Assembly (NCBI GenBank): GCA_025917655.1
Contig: CP084611.1
Span: 1,426,001 to 1,490,000 of the forward strand
From: Chlorella sorokiniana
Taxonomy: Eukaryota > Chlorophyta > Trebouxiophyceae > Chlorellales > Chlorellaceae
Direction: 5' to 3'
DNA length: 64,000 nt
Notes under the pieces: generated by a model
Told to the model about the DNA's origin: nothing
What the model saw: the letters and a program-made list of their open reading frames with translations, nothing else
Database searches by the model: none
Position numbers and translations under genes: made by a program
Shown here: in pieces, positions 45,340 to 57,496 of the stretch
Layout of the letters: every line of letters begins with the position of its first letter
How positions within the stretch are numbered: the first letter of the stretch is position 1

Positions 45340-47940
45340 TCAGGCAATGGGTGCGGCGCCGCCCGGGCGCAACAACCCGAAGTGCTGGTTCTCCTCAGCG
45401 GTGCGCTCGTAGTGCTCAAACGATAGCCTGCGGTGCGAAGAAGGCGCAGATGGGTGTCAAACGAGATACTCAAGCATGCCGCATCAACCGTGTAACAGAG
45501 CTGCTCATTCGGCACACCCAGTCGTCGTTGCCCACCTCGCGTCCACTGCTGGCGGCTCCCCCAGGCGCCGCCACCAAGCTGCTGTCCAGCGGGTCGGTCA
45601 GCTCAAGAGTCCAAGGGCGCTCAAGCGCGGCAAATGCACGCAGGTCCGCCAGGAACCCGCGCCACTCTGCCTGCTCGCTGTCAGCGCCATCCGCAGCGGC
45701 GCCACGGGGGGCCAGAGCAGGGTTGGACCCCAGCTGCTGAGCAAGCTGCAAGCCAGGCCAGCAAGGCACGCACGAGGCGGTGGGTTGCTGGAGCTTGGGA
45801 GCACTGAGAAGCGCCACAGACAGTGCAGGCGGCAGCAGGCGCCAGCGGGCGGCGCGTGCTTCATGCCCCCCACCACCACGCGCCCCCCTTTCCTCGAGCG
45901 CTTACGTTGTTGATGAGTGCGCCCACGGTGGTTGCCATGCCGCTGCTGCTGCCCGTGCTGAGCGCCAGCTCCAGCTCAGGCACCGCGATGGAGGCGGAGG
46001 CCGACTGCAGCACCGCCCGCTCCAGGTCGGCGGGGTGCTCCACCCGCAGCCTGCACCCCAGCACGTGTGGGAGCAAGAAAGCGTGCGTCGCACGGATCGA
46101 ACACCTCAAACCCTGTGCGCGGCACACCAACAGGCCTGCCAGGCAAGCAGCCCACGTGCAGCACGCTGTCTCGACTCGCCTGAGCCGGGCGCCTTGCTCG
46201 CTGACGCCGCCGGTCCCCCGCACGTCTGCCGAGGCGGCACCGCAGCTGCCGCAGCGGGCGCTCACGATCACGCTGTCGCGGATGAAGGCAGGCACCGGCG
46301 TGTGCAGGGCAGCCTGGAAGCCGGCGCCAGCGCCCGCGCCGCACCCCGCGCAGCTGGAGGGCAGCTGCACGCCGGCAGGTGGCGCCGCGCCCGCGGCCTG
46401 CTGCTGCGCCGTCGACACCGCGTAGGCGCTCAGCAGGGAATCCACCTCCTTCCCGCCCTCCACCCGCAGGATGAGGCGGCCGGGGGCCGAGGCTGGCTCC
46501 ACATCGGCCTCCCCCGCCGGCCCCGCATCGCCCCCTCGCCGCCCTCTTCCAAGAACTCGTGGGGCATGGCCAGCCCCATGCGGCTCTCCTGGGCGGCGGT
46601 ACGCCGGTACCGCTCCACGCGCAGCTGAGGGTCGCCCTCGGCTACGTCTGCGGAGCGCAGAAGGAGGAGGAGGGGGTGAGGGGCGCAGGCGCGGTGCGCT
46701 AGAAGGCTGCACGCCCCAGCGCCAGTGCAGGCCCCCGCTTGCCCCCGGCCGCGGCCTCCCCGTGCTCTGCGTAGGCTCACTCGCGGGCCCGCCGTCCTGC
46801 CCCGCGATGAAGCTGTTGCCCGCGTGGTCCTCGACGACAAAGGTGAAGGGGTGCTGCCCCGCGGCGTATGCCTCCAGCTCCTGTGGGGAGGGGAGGGGGC
46901 AGCGCGCCAGCAGCAAGGTTGGAGGCGCGAGGCTCGCTTTCTTTCACTGCTGTCCAGCATCGCAACCAACACATTTTCACATCGACCAGCTCACCTCGAT
47001 GAAGGCGTCGATCTTGCCCGCGGTGTCGGCATCCGCGGCGCGCCGCTCCGCCTGCACCCACACAGCGCGCGGGTGCTTCAGAAGCGCGTGCCAGGGAGCG
47101 CAAGGTGGCCTGGCCTGGGTGCACCGCTTGCCCTGGACTGGAAGGCAGCGCATGGCTGCAGGGCAGCCCCCACGCCCCGCGCCGCCCCCCTCCCCCGGGG
47201 CCCTCGCCTGGTTCAGGTTCAGGTTCTTGCACGCCTGCATCAGCACATCCGCCACGGTGGTGAGGTCGCCGGTGAAGGGCACGTATGCTCCCGCGCCAAT
47301 CTCAAACTCAAGCTCCGGCACGCTGCGGGGGCGGGGCGTCCGGTTAGACAGCACGCAGAGTGGTTGTGAGCAACGCTCAGCAGCGCGTGCGTGCCTCGTG
47401 CCTTTCCGCTGCCTCACGGGCTGGCGGTGCAGGCGGCCGTCCATTGTCTCCCACTGCGGCGCTCGCACCTGACGGTGGCGGTGTCGCCCTTCAGCACCTG
47501 GCGGCCCAGGGTGGCGGCGCAGCCCTGCGGCACCTGCAGCGTCAGCCGCACACCCTGCGCGTCGTGCTGCCCCGCCAGCTCCACCTCCTCACTTGTGCGC
47601 CCGCAGTCCTCGCACTCAAACGCGCGCGCACAATGATCTCGCGAAACCCGGGCACATCGCGCTTCTCGATCTTGAAGCGGCCCTGCCGCCGGGGGAGCAG
47701 TGGGGGCACGCAGCACAGTTGCGGCGGTGCACAACAGCGGCGCTGCCCAGTGCAGCGCTGCATGCCTGCATTGAGCGAGGAGCTCATTTGGCTCCTTCTG
47801 TCAGTGAATTGATGCAAATGGGCAAGCACACGCACCAAACCATAGCACTCCTGGCAGAAGGCATCGCCGATATGGGCTCCTTCATTGTCTCCATCGGAAG
47901 ACGATGGGGCTGCATGCAGCCCATTGCCCGTAGCCGCCAT
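45340..47940 (-). CDS. ZPR1: Zinc finger protein ZPR1
   Basis: ZPR1 binds eEF1A and assists its folding and nuclear signalling. ATG 47940 (MAATGNGLHAAPSSSDGDNE) leads to the tandem ZPR1 layout. Finger one is FCQEC with FECEDCGRTSEEVELAG; its A-domain reads VPELEFEIGAGAYVPF, TTVADVLMQACKNLNL, and the closing beta part FTFVVEDHAGNSFI with RVERYRRTAAQES. Finger two is SSCAGCG with SARCGSCG; its A-domain has VPELELALSTGSSSG and TTVGALINN, closing with LELTDPLDSSLVAAPG and FEHYERTAEENQHFGLL. About 480 residues, the usual size. The frame slips at IIVRA|FECEDC (around 47635) within a CG dinucleotide run and near the first intron junction. Confidence 0.92.
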
Positions 47941-48491
47941 TGCGATAGTCAATGCAGGGTATGGCGGCCCTGGGAGTTTTTGGGCGCCCTGCTGAGAGTG
48001 CTGCGAGCGCCACGGGATGGGGATAGCATGCATGTGGTCTGTGGTATGTAATCGGGGCCCCACGGCTGTCTGTGGATCGTTCAGGAGGTGCTGGCCGGCA
48101 GCGCTCTCTCCCACCCTCCTCACTTTGCTTGCTCCTCACGCGCATTACCCGCCCCAGCCACTGGTGCAAAGTGCTCAGGTCTTGTGGTGTACCCAACGGG
48201 GTGTTGTGAGGCCTTAGACATCAAGCAGGCGTCTCCCCTCTAGGTGGGCTTGCTCGCCGTTGAAAAGGCTGCTGCGCTGGCCGTTTGGACATCAAAGCGC
48301 TCCGATCCGCGTACCAGGTCAAGGTGTCGCGCCGAACAGCCTGTGCACACAGCCCCACCCACCACCGCCAGTGGCCTGCCGCCGGTCAAGCCGCCAAGGC
48401 CCTCTGTTTCCTGGACTCGCAGGCAGTGATAGTTTGCACGTGCAGCACAACGTCCTCAGGCTTATTACGGGCTTAGCGGCACAACAGTAGC
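47941..48491. other. Intergenic region between divergent genes
   Basis: About 550 bp between ZPR1 and the DnaJ-type zinc-finger gene. Presumed promoters of both. No conserved coding pattern. Confidence 0.4.
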
Positions 48492-50222
48492 ATGCCAGCG
48501 GTTGCTCCCGAGCCAATCCTCGATGTTGTGCGCGGCTTGAGCACGGTGCGCCGATGCGGCTGAGCACCATTCACAGCCAGCGAAGCTGCGGCCTCTTTGC
48601 TGTTGTGTTTTGGTTGGACCGCAAGCCATTTCTTGTTTTTGTTGGTTGATGTTGTTGAACTGTGGGCTGCGGCGCCCTGCCTGCCGCCGTGCAGCTCGCC
48701 TCCTTTGCCATCGTGGTCAACCAGCTGAAGAACATCTACGACGCTTTCTTCCTGAACGAGTGCGAGCGCTGCCGCGGCACCGGCCTCGTCACCTGCCCAC
48801 ACGTGAGCCAGGGCCCCTGCTGCATCAAACCGCCCCGCAATGCGGTGCCGGCTGGAGCAGGCAGCGCCCACCACGCGCGCTGACCCTCCACCCGAACAAG
48901 CCCCTGCGCAGTGCCACGGCACCAAGAACCTGCGGCGGCGGCCCGGCTACCTGCGCACCCGCAACTTCCAGATCGTGGACGACCCCCGAGACTCCTACCT
49001 CTGCTTCTACTGCGGCCCCAACTCGCAGGTGGTGGTGGGGGCGGCCTGTGCCGTTCTTGCTCGTGGCTGCTGGCCGCGCCTGCCGCTGCTCCACCCCTCC
49101 TCGCGCCCACGTGCCCCCCGCAGTACGACTTCAACCCGTACCTCGACGATGACGAGCAGAAGGCGATGCAGGTGCAGGAGAACCTGAAGCTGGCGGTGGC
49201 CAACGTCTTCCCGCGCCCCTTTGAGTCGGTGCCCACCGCAGGTGGGTGCGAGCTGCAGGGTGCACGGGGGTCGCGGGTGACAACCTTGGATGGTGCGGCA
49301 GAGCAATGCGCTCCCGCCCCTTGCCCTGCACGTGTCAGTCATGGACGGGCAGCACCTGCCTTGCATCGCTGAACCCCTCCCGCCGCTGTGTCCAGCGCGC
49401 GTCCGCCCTGCTGTGTAAGTGTCTTCCCGCCGCACGCCCTTCCCACCCCCACCCTCTATCCCATCCCCATCCCCGCCCCCAGGCACTGTGGCCTGCCCCA
49501 CCTGCAAGGGCAACCCCAAGGTGCGGCGCCTCACCCCCGACTTTGCAAAGGCGCTCAGCCTGGGGCCGCTGTGGGACGAGGTGATCATGGCGCGCTGCGG
49601 CCGCTGGTACTTCGGCCTGGAGAACCGCCCAGAGGACAAGCGGCGGCTGTTCCTGGAGTACCCCTCGGGTGGGCGGTGCTGGGAGGAGAGGAGGGCGGTG
49701 TGCTGCTGCCGCCGGCTGGTGCTGCCCCCTCTGCACAGCGGCAGGGCACCGATCCCGCTGTTGGTGGGTGCCAGGCTGATGCGTCCCTGTTGCTGCCTCC
49801 CTCCCCCCCTCCCCTCGCACAGCCGCCGTGGAGCGGCCGATTGAGCTGCCAGCGCCGCGGCCGTTCATCGCGGAGCAGATGCCGCCCAAGCCCGACGACA
49901 AGCCGGGCCTGGGCTCCAAGCCCAGCGGCTGGGCCAGCCGCTCGCTCAACGTGGAGGACTACGTGGTGAACTACGCCTCGGGTGGGTGGGGACCCTGTGC
50001 TGCCGTGCTGGGTGCAGGCAGGGGGCGAGGGTGCTGTGCGCGACGCAAGGGCAACCGATTGCTGCTGCGGCCTGGCCAACCTGCGTTCAGAGTCTCGCTG
50101 CTGGGGCGTGGCATCGGCGCCAGCCGTTCCCTCGGCCCGTGGAAACTCCCGTCTGTACGCGACATCTGCCACTGAGCTGTTCCGCTGCGCTCCTTCTTGC
50201 CACTGCAGACGACGAGAACTGA
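48492..50222 (+). CDS. DnaJ-type cysteine-rich zinc-finger protein, probably plastid
   Basis: ATG 48492 gives MPAVAPEPILDVVRGLST, spliced in phase to LASFAIVVNQLKNIYDAFF, a possible membrane-associated helix. Zinc pairs are CERCRGTG and CPH|CHGTK, then CFYCG and CPTCKG. The CxxCxGxG and CxxCxG forms are those of the DnaJ central zinc finger and of plant BSD2/LQY1-like proteins, which act as disulfide or assembly chaperones. Downstream are YDFNPYLDDDEQKAMQVQEN, MARCGRWYFGLENRPEDKRR and a Pro-rich region, ending VEDYVVNYAS|DDEN. There is no J-domain. All exon junctions keep phase. Plastid location is inferred from green-lineage relatives, not from a clear transit peptide. Confidence 0.75.
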
Positions 50223-51054
50223 GGCGCTGTTGGCGTGCCTCTCCTCGCTGTTATTTTACCCCGAGTCGCCAGCTCTTACCCTTGCTCTCAATTGACTTCA
50301 AACGCTGCGTGGCAGGTCTGTGCTGCGTGCACGCATCTGGGCAGCATCCAGGCCTCCCTGGCACGGGTTGGAGCCCCGTTGTGAAGTGCCACCGGCTGCG
50401 CATCTGCCGCTATGCACGCTGGGCAGCCAAGGGCCGCTCGTGGGCGACAGCCCAGGATGCCGACAGGAGGCAGCAAGCCATGCGCAGCACGGGTGCCTCG
50501 GTTGTTGCCTGGGCCTGGTGATCCAGCAGTTGGTGAGGGCTGCCTGATGCAGGCAGCATGCTTCCTGTAGATCGAGGCCAGCACCCTTCTGTGGTTCAGT
50601 AGCTGAGCATCACAGGAGCTGTGACGGAGGGCCGTGTCAGGGATAAAGGGCCATGCTCTGCTCGCTACGTACCTGATAAAACATGTGCTCGACCTGACTG
50701 TCAACACTGTGTGGGATGCTTTTCACTGCGCGGCATGGTTGTTGTTGCCTTGCGTCACGCTGTGCACGGCGACGCCCTCCACCCTGGCACCAGATGTGAT
50801 GAAAAATCCGCCGCACGCCTCAATGGATTCACCGATCGTCAGTTTTGTGGCGTGCTGGTCACCAGCAGAACTGGGCAGTCGGTGCCGATGCAGTGAGCGC
50901 CACGGGCAGGGCCTGCGGCAATGGCGTCAGTTTTGAAGGAGACGCACCCCGAATAGAGGCGATCAAGGGCACATTAGCCTGTTATCAGTAACCTTTTCAG
51001 GCTCCGCACCAGCGACACCTACCTATTTTGCTGGTCAACCCAGCAACTCTGGCA
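50223..51054. other. Intergenic region
   Basis: About 830 bp, lower in GC than the coding parts. Short unsupported open frames on both strands. It should hold the 3' UTR of the zinc-finger protein and the promoter of the GATA-like locus. Confidence 0.35.
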
Positions 51055-54000
51055 ATGTTCATCCAAAGCAGGGGGCGAGGCGGGGAGTCCCAAGGCCAGC
51101 ACAGCAGCCGCATGGGTCGCAGCGGGAGCCCCAGCAGCGGTGGCAGTGGGCTCGCCCCGCACAGCAAGTCTTGTGCACACTGCAGCGCCTTGCAGTCTGG
51201 TTGCAACGGCTGGTATTTGAACAATAATGGTTCAAGCACCAGCGGAGACCTGTGCGCGCGCTGCTCTAGGACGCACATCAAGGAGGAGGAGGAACGCGTT
51301 GGGAAAGCGCCGCCCGAGTACCACCGCAAGTGCAGCGCGGGGCAGGAGGAACAAGGGAAGGAGCATGGCGCAGGTCTATTGGCAGCGCAGTTGCTTATCG
51401 ACGGCGATTTGAAAGCGGAAGATGATGTGCCGGCCCCGCCGGCAATGCAGCAGGCTGCGCTTGCCGAGCCCGGCCATCTCTGCATCGGCAGCGCAAGCAG
51501 CGATGATGAGGGCCAGAGCAGCGTCACCAGCGACGGAAGCGAGAATGGCAGCTCTGAGTCGGAGGCCGAGGAGGATTGGCAACAGGTGGAGGCGGCCCAG
51601 GAGCTGGAGGCGAGCGAGGAAGAGCTTACGAGGTGACGCTCCATGCGCAGCCTACGGCAACTTTGTTGCTTGAGGATGGGCAGCGCTGTGCCATGCGATG
51701 CTGATGTCTGCGGCTGGTCTTGCCCCCTGAACTTGTTTGCAGGCCAGCAGCAGCGGCGAGGAGGGCGCCGGGCAGCGCGACGCCCAGCCGGCGCGCATGT
51801 GCACCAACCCCAACTGCTTCCAGGCGGCTGGGCGCGGCAGCGGCTGCCACCCCCACACCGGCCAGCTGCTTTGCTCGGCTTGCAAGCAGCACGCCAACAA
51901 GCACGCGGGGAGCTGCGCCCCCGGCTGGCGTGCCTGCGCAGCCAGCGGCAGGCGGAGGAGCGGGAGGCGAGGCGGGCAAACGGCGGCGTGGATGTGTGCC
52001 GCAACCCCAACTGCGGCGTCTCTAAGCAGCCCGGGCAGACCTGGGGCCGGCACCCCTTCTCAAAGGCAAGAACAACACGCCCATGTTCGCTTCGGCCGCC
52101 CTGCTGCACGACGACTGCGAGCTGGGTGCCGCCGTCGCCAGGTGGCGCTCTGTCAGTGAAGCTCTGCGCCGGCTCTGACGCTTGCTGCTGCCGCCTGCCC
52201 CCCCCCAGGTGCTGCTGTGCAGTGCATGCTCGCAGTACTCGCGCAAGCACCTGGAGCGGGGCGCCCATGCGCCCGCTGCGCCTGGCCCTCAAGTGGCACC
52301 AGCAGCAGCTGGAGCGGGGGGGCGGTTGAGAAGAAGGTGCGCCCCGCCGGCCCCGAGCCCGGGCGGCCGCGCTGCCTGCGCTGCTGCGACCGCTGGGAGA
52401 GCTGCCGCCTCTGGGCCCTCGCGCCGCCCGGCCACGCAGATGCTGCTCGAAGTGCGTGCCCAGAGCGCGCTGCTGCTGCTGTTCCCCCCGCAGTGCTGCA
52501 ACTGCGGCGTGGTGGGGTGCGCCAAATACTGCCGCTTCCCGCTGACTGGGAGGCCATGTGCCAGGCCTGCTTCGCCTACTGCAAGAGCCACGGCGGCGCT
52601 CAGCGCCCGCGCGAGCTGTGGCGGCGCCGCGAGGAGGTCTTGCGGGAGCAGCAGGCGCAGGAGGAGGCGGCGGCGGGGCTGGCGGCGGCGGCGCGCCGCA
52701 CCTGCTGCCACTGCGGCAGGCTGCCAAGTGAGGGGCGGCTGGGCGTGCCTGCCCGGGGCGCGTGCGTTGTCCCCCGGCTGCTGGTGTCGCTGCCAGGGTG
52801 CCTGCCAGCCATGCGTCGGCGCACCGAGTCAAACCCTGCTTTTCCTGCCCGGCCCGCCCGTCGTGCAGCCCGGCGGCGGCACCGCCTGCTGCACCCCGTC
52901 ACTCGCGAGCGCATGTGCGACACCTGCCACGCCTACGCAGCCAGGCACGGCGGGCGCATGAGGCCGCTGCTGCCGGCGCATCGCCAGCCACGCCTGCTGC
53001 TGGCTGGGGCGTCGGGGCCTGCGCTGCGCGAGGCGCCAGGCGGGCAGCCACGCACGGGGCCCAGCGTGCTGAGCAGGGTGCGCAGCAGCCAGCAGGGGCC
53101 CGCGATCCGCCGCGGCGGCCGCTGCGGCGCCTGCGCAGGGCTGGCGAGCTGGTGCATGGTGTGCCACAGCAGCAGGTGCGGCAGGCCCCGGCACCTGCTC
53201 AGCCAGCAGCCGGGGCAGCGCGGGGTGGCGCTGCGGCACGGCCGGGCGCGATGTGCAGCAGGGTTCTTCGCCAAGGGGCAGCACCCAGCAGGAGGCGGCC
53301 CTGCAGGCACCCGCAGCTGGCCAGCCGCGCCGCTCGCCCCCCGCCCGCGTCAAGGCGCGCGGGCTGACGGCGGCGCCGCTCGCAGAGCAGAACCGCCGCC
53401 GCTGGAGCTGCTTGGGGGATCAGATGTTGAGGCGGAAGAGCCGGAATGGAGCGACAGCAGTGACAGCGGCGGCGCCAGCACCGCCAGCAGCAGTGACAGC
53501 GGTGCCATCAGCGACGGCGACGACGGCAGCTTCCTGGAAGGCGCCACGGCCGGCCCCCAAAGCCCAGCAGCTGCTGCAACCGGGCCCGCAGAGCAGGCGC
53601 CACGACTGCAGCAGGCTCGGGCGCTTGAAGCGCCGGCAGCGCTCGTCGCTGAGCGAACTGGCAGCGCACTGCGGGCGGCTGCTGGTGGCGCGCCGCTGCG
53701 AGAGGCAGGCCCTTGGCGGGCGCCCAGCCGGCGGCGCAGCTCGTTTGTGGAGCGTATGCGGGCGTATGCGCACTGGGAGCTGCCGGCCCACGCCGGCGCC
53801 TGGCGTGCCACGCTGGGAGGGCGGAGCGGCGCCCAGGCTGCTCGGCAGCGGGCGCCAGCCGAGGCCGCGCCGCGTGCTGGCGGCGCGGCGCGGAGCTGCC
53901 TGGCAGCGAGGGTTCCGGCGGCGACGATGGCGACGACGTGCCGGTGACAGGTGGGTGGCAGCCACGCTGAAAACTGTTGAAGAGCGGCTGTGCCAGCTTG

Positions 54001-54474
54001 GCTGCGCTAGCTCCTGCCGCGTCTGCTGAGATGGTCCCTTCCAGCCGCGCTCCTGCCACACCCTCACATCACCACTGCCCTGCGCCCGCGCACCCAGGCT
54101 GGGAGGCCCCCTTGCGCGGCGACGTTGGGAGCTGCCGCAGGCGCCGCCGCCGCAGCGGAGGCCTGCCGGCGGTGGGCAGCGCCCGGCCAAGCGCACGAGG
54201 CAGGAGAGGGAGGAGGAGGAGGGGGAGGAGGGAGGGGGTCGGGCGAAGACCCTGCAGCTTCTTGGCAGCTTCAGCGCCTGCGACAGCTGCGGGAGGTGCA
54301 CGAGGCTGTGGCTGGCACCGACTCCGCCGCCGTGGCGCGGGCTGGCGAAGTCTCGCCTGACGCTGGCGGCAGGGCGCGGGCCGCCCGGCCGCTCCCTCTG
54401 CTGCTCCATCTTCTGCAGCAGCAGCAGCCTCCCAGCAACACGCCAGCAATCGTGCATCAACAGATCAGGCCGCG
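51055..54474 (+). CDS. Protein with a tandem series of GATA-like zinc fingers
   Basis: ATG 51055 (MFIQSRGRGGESQGQ). At least five C-pair units resemble GATA fingers. They are: CAHC...LCARCSRTH (51172-51270); CTNPNC...LLCSACKQHANKHAG (about 51800-51910); CRNPNC..GQTWGRHPFSK|VLLCSACSQYSRKH (about 52000-52250); CNCGVVGCAKYC...MCQACFAYCKSHGG (52500-52590); and CCHCGRLPS|...ERMCDTCHAYAARHGG (52703-52950). Weaker pairs are CGACAGLASWCMVC (about 53123) and CDSCGRC (about 54280). Acidic Ser/Asp stretches separate them (EEPEWSDSSDSGG). GATA fingers usually bind DNA and occur once or twice, so a DNA- or RNA-binding role is inferred only. The frame shifts at 51918-51922 (a C run) and elsewhere. No ATG or clear promoter separates this from the next feature; the two are probably one gene. 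Confidence 0.6.
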
Positions 54475-57281
54475 GTGCCGGCCGAGTTCGGGCTGGCGGC
54501 AGAGGCGTGGGCGGTGGCTGAGCAGGCCTTGGCGGCAGCGGCAGCCCGGGTGGCCCAGCGCGCTCCGCTGGCCGCTGCAACGCTGGCCGGTTCGCCTGAT
54601 TCCCATGTCGCGTCCGCTGTTGCTGCCGCCCTAGCTGAGGCGGCTCAGGCAGTGGACATGCGCGATGAGCGGCAGCGCCAGCCTGAGCAGCCGCAGCAAC
54701 AGCAGCAGCCGCTCAGCACCGCCCGCCAGGCAGGGCAACAGCAGGGGGATCCGCAGCTGAGGCAGCAGCAGCAACAGCAGCAGCCACTCAGCATCGGGCG
54801 CCAAGCAGGGCAACAGCAGGCGGAACCTCAGCTGAGACAGCAACAGCAGCCGCCGCTAAGCACCGGCCCCCAGGCAGGGCAGCAGCAGCAACAGCAGCAG
54901 CCGCTCAGCACCGCCCGCCAAGCAGGGCAGCAGCAGCCACCCAACCCGGCGCCTGCAGCGCTTGCGGCAGCCGCAGGCGTCACGTGCCGTGCCACCCGCG
55001 TCGGGGGCCCTCGCGGCGCCAAGCGGGGCCCCGCGGCAGTGGCCGTGCTCAGCCGTGAGGAAGCTGGCAAGCAGCTGCGCATGGAGCTGGACCTGGACAT
55101 CCAGCGCGGGCGGCGGCAGCAGCAGCAGGATGAGCTGGCGGCCTCGGCGGCACGGCTGGAGACGCGGCCCCTGCAACCGCTGCGCCTGCTGCAGCAGCAG
55201 CAGCAGCAGAGGCAGGCAGGCGCAGCAGCGGGCGGCCAGGGCAGGCGCGGCGTTGCTGCAGGAGGATGAGCTGGCTTGGCCGCAGCCGGGGCCGCAGCGG
55301 GGCCGCCGCCCCACAGCGCCGCGGCGTGATTGAGCTGCCCCTCGCCGAGCTGCACCCTCGCCTGCGTGTGCCGGCGGCGCAGCCCCGCGTGCGGTTTGAC
55401 GTCCCGCCGCCCGCCCCCACCGCGCCGACGCTCCCCTTTGTCATCCCGCGGAGGCCAGCCGTCGAACACGATCAGCAGCAGCAGCAGCAGCAGGCCAGGG
55501 CGGCGCAGGCGCAGGCGCAGGCGCAGCCTCGCCAGCAGCACGTGCAGCGGATTTGGACTTGGACGCCGGACCTGGACTATCTTGACTATCTCCATGAAGA
55601 TCTCACAGAGCCGCTGGGCTTGGTGGAGGCGTCGCCTGAGCCGCAGCCGGCGCTGCGCGCTGCGAGTATGCAGCGAGAGGCGCAGCGCAGGAGCCAAGCG
55701 CACGCACGCCATCGCTCGCCGTCTCCAGCGCAGGAAGAGAGCCGGCTGGGGCGCATCCACGGCAGCCCGCTGGCGGCCTGCGGCTGTGGCGCTGGCGACC
55801 GAGACTCAGGCTCGGAGGCAGAGGAGGAGGAGGAGGAGCGGGTGGTTGTGCAAGCGCCGTCGCCAGCCAAGCTGGTGCCGGCGCTGTTCCGGGTGCACCG
55901 CAAGCCCAGCAAGGGGGGCCCCTACGACGAGTGGCGCCTGGTTGGGCGCAAGCTGCGCGTGTCTGGCCTGGCGCCTGGGAGCAGCAGCGAGGACCTCTGG
56001 AAGCTGCTGGAGGGCGCTGGGGGCAGAGGTGGGAGGCGTCCTGGGGTGGCTGCCTGGCCAGCTGCGCTGCAGCCATGCAGGGCGCTGTGGTGCAGGGCGT
56101 GCACAGCGTGGGATCCTTCAAGCCCCTTCCTCCTCTCCCCGCCTACACCCCCTTGCAGTCGTTTCTTGCCAGGCATGGCCCGGCAACAAGCCCGGCTGCG
56201 GGGATCAGGGCATCGCCACGCTGCACACAGCGAAGAATGCAAAGCGGGCGGTCAAGGCATTGTGGGGGCACCGCACGCGTGGCCGCCTGCGCCTCCACCT
56301 GCAGCCCGACAGGACCGAGGTGGCTGGCATCAAGAGGCGCGACCGCGACGCTGCACTCACAGCTAACCTGTTGCTGACGTTGGCCAAGAGTTTGGGCACC
56401 GAGGCCGACTTGGACAGCGATGACGAGCGGGGCGACGAGAACGAGTCAGACGACTGCGGGCACCCCAGCACTCACCACCTGCTGGACGGGGAGCAGGGCC
56501 AGCTGAAGCGCGTCACGCGGCCAAGTGAGCACCCGCTGCACGCCTGTCGTGCCCCGCCCGGCCTGCCGCCTGCCTGCGTTGTGCCGCCAATCTGCGCAGC
56601 ACCACACAGTCGGTCCCGGCCCCGGCCCTTTCCTCCCTTTCCACAACAAGCAGGCGGGGTGTTGGAGCTGGCAGGGCGCAGCGTGTTCCTCAGCAACGTT
56701 GCGCAGCCCCACGACTGGAGCCTGGATGAAGTGGGCCAGGACTTGGCGGCGGAGCTAGAGTGCGCATCGTGCTGCACGCTCCTCTCTCAACCCTTACTGC
56801 CTCCCCCAGCCGCTGGCCGCTGGCGGCACGCTCCGATCCCTCCTCCCGCTGTGCTGCAGGTCTACTGTGGGGCCCGTCGAGAGGTGCAGGGCGTTTCAGC
56901 ACAGCAAAAGCGATACCGAGGTGGGCCGCTCACTCCGCCTGTGCAGCAGCGCTTCTTCCAGAGTTGCTGCGGCAACGGGGGCCAGCACACCTCGCCTTGT
57001 GGCGCGCCTGCAGGTGGCGGCGCTGGTGACGTTTGTGAGCCAGCGGCACGCGATTGAGCTTCTGGAGGGGGAAGAGCCCGAGGTGGGGACAGCGCCCAAG
57101 CCCTCCGCTCCCGCGATTGGTCCTACGTAGCAGCGCGTGTTCTGCATGTCCCAGCCGCCCTGCCCTGTCCATGGTGTACCTTGCCCCCCCCCCTGCCGCA
57201 GTACAAGGGCTCCAAGCTGTTTGTGCGCCCGACTGGCGGGAGGTGCACGCCGAGCTAGACGCCGAGCGAGAAGCAGACTAG
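54475..57281 (+). CDS. Gln-rich region followed by two RRM-like domains (likely the C-terminal part of the preceding gene)
   Basis: Begins without a usable ATG (AEFGLAAEAWAVAEQAL), so it probably continues the GATA-like gene. A Gln-rich repeat (54690-54950) and a coiled region precede RFDVPPPAPTAPTLPF and WTPDLDYLDYLHEDLTEPL. RRM-like domain one reads KLRVSGLAPGSSSEDLWKLL, then GIATLHTAKNAKRAVKALWG and RGRLRLHLQPD (about 55945-56320). Domain two reads RSVFLSNVAQPHDWSLDEVG, then AALVTFVSQRHAIELLEG and KLFVRPDW-like sequence (56660-57240). Both follow the RRM beta-alpha-beta-beta-alpha-beta order, with weak RNP motifs. The end WREVHAELDAEREAD (TAG 57279-57281) is reached only if one C is added at 57228-57230. 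Confidence 0.6.
54690..54950 (+). repeat. Tandem Gln-rich protein repeat (PLSTARQAGQQQ type)
   Basis: Four copies of a 20-28-residue unit with core PLSxxRQAGQQQ (one copy PLSTGPQAGQQQ), joined by poly-Gln coded by CAG/CAA. Confidence 0.85.
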
Positions 57282-57496
57282 TGCTAGCACAGGACAGCGC
57301 ATACAGTGCGGGCTGAACTGACTACCATAATGTGATTGCTGAACTGACCCACTGTGATCCCTCCAGACATCAAGCTGATGCGATCCCTCATCATGACGAG
57401 GAGAGCGGCGATGCGGCCGTGGCGGCGTGCCATCTCTGTGGTGTGACTCCTTCACCCCTTTGCTTTTTTTTTTTGCGAGCTTGCCACATATACGTG

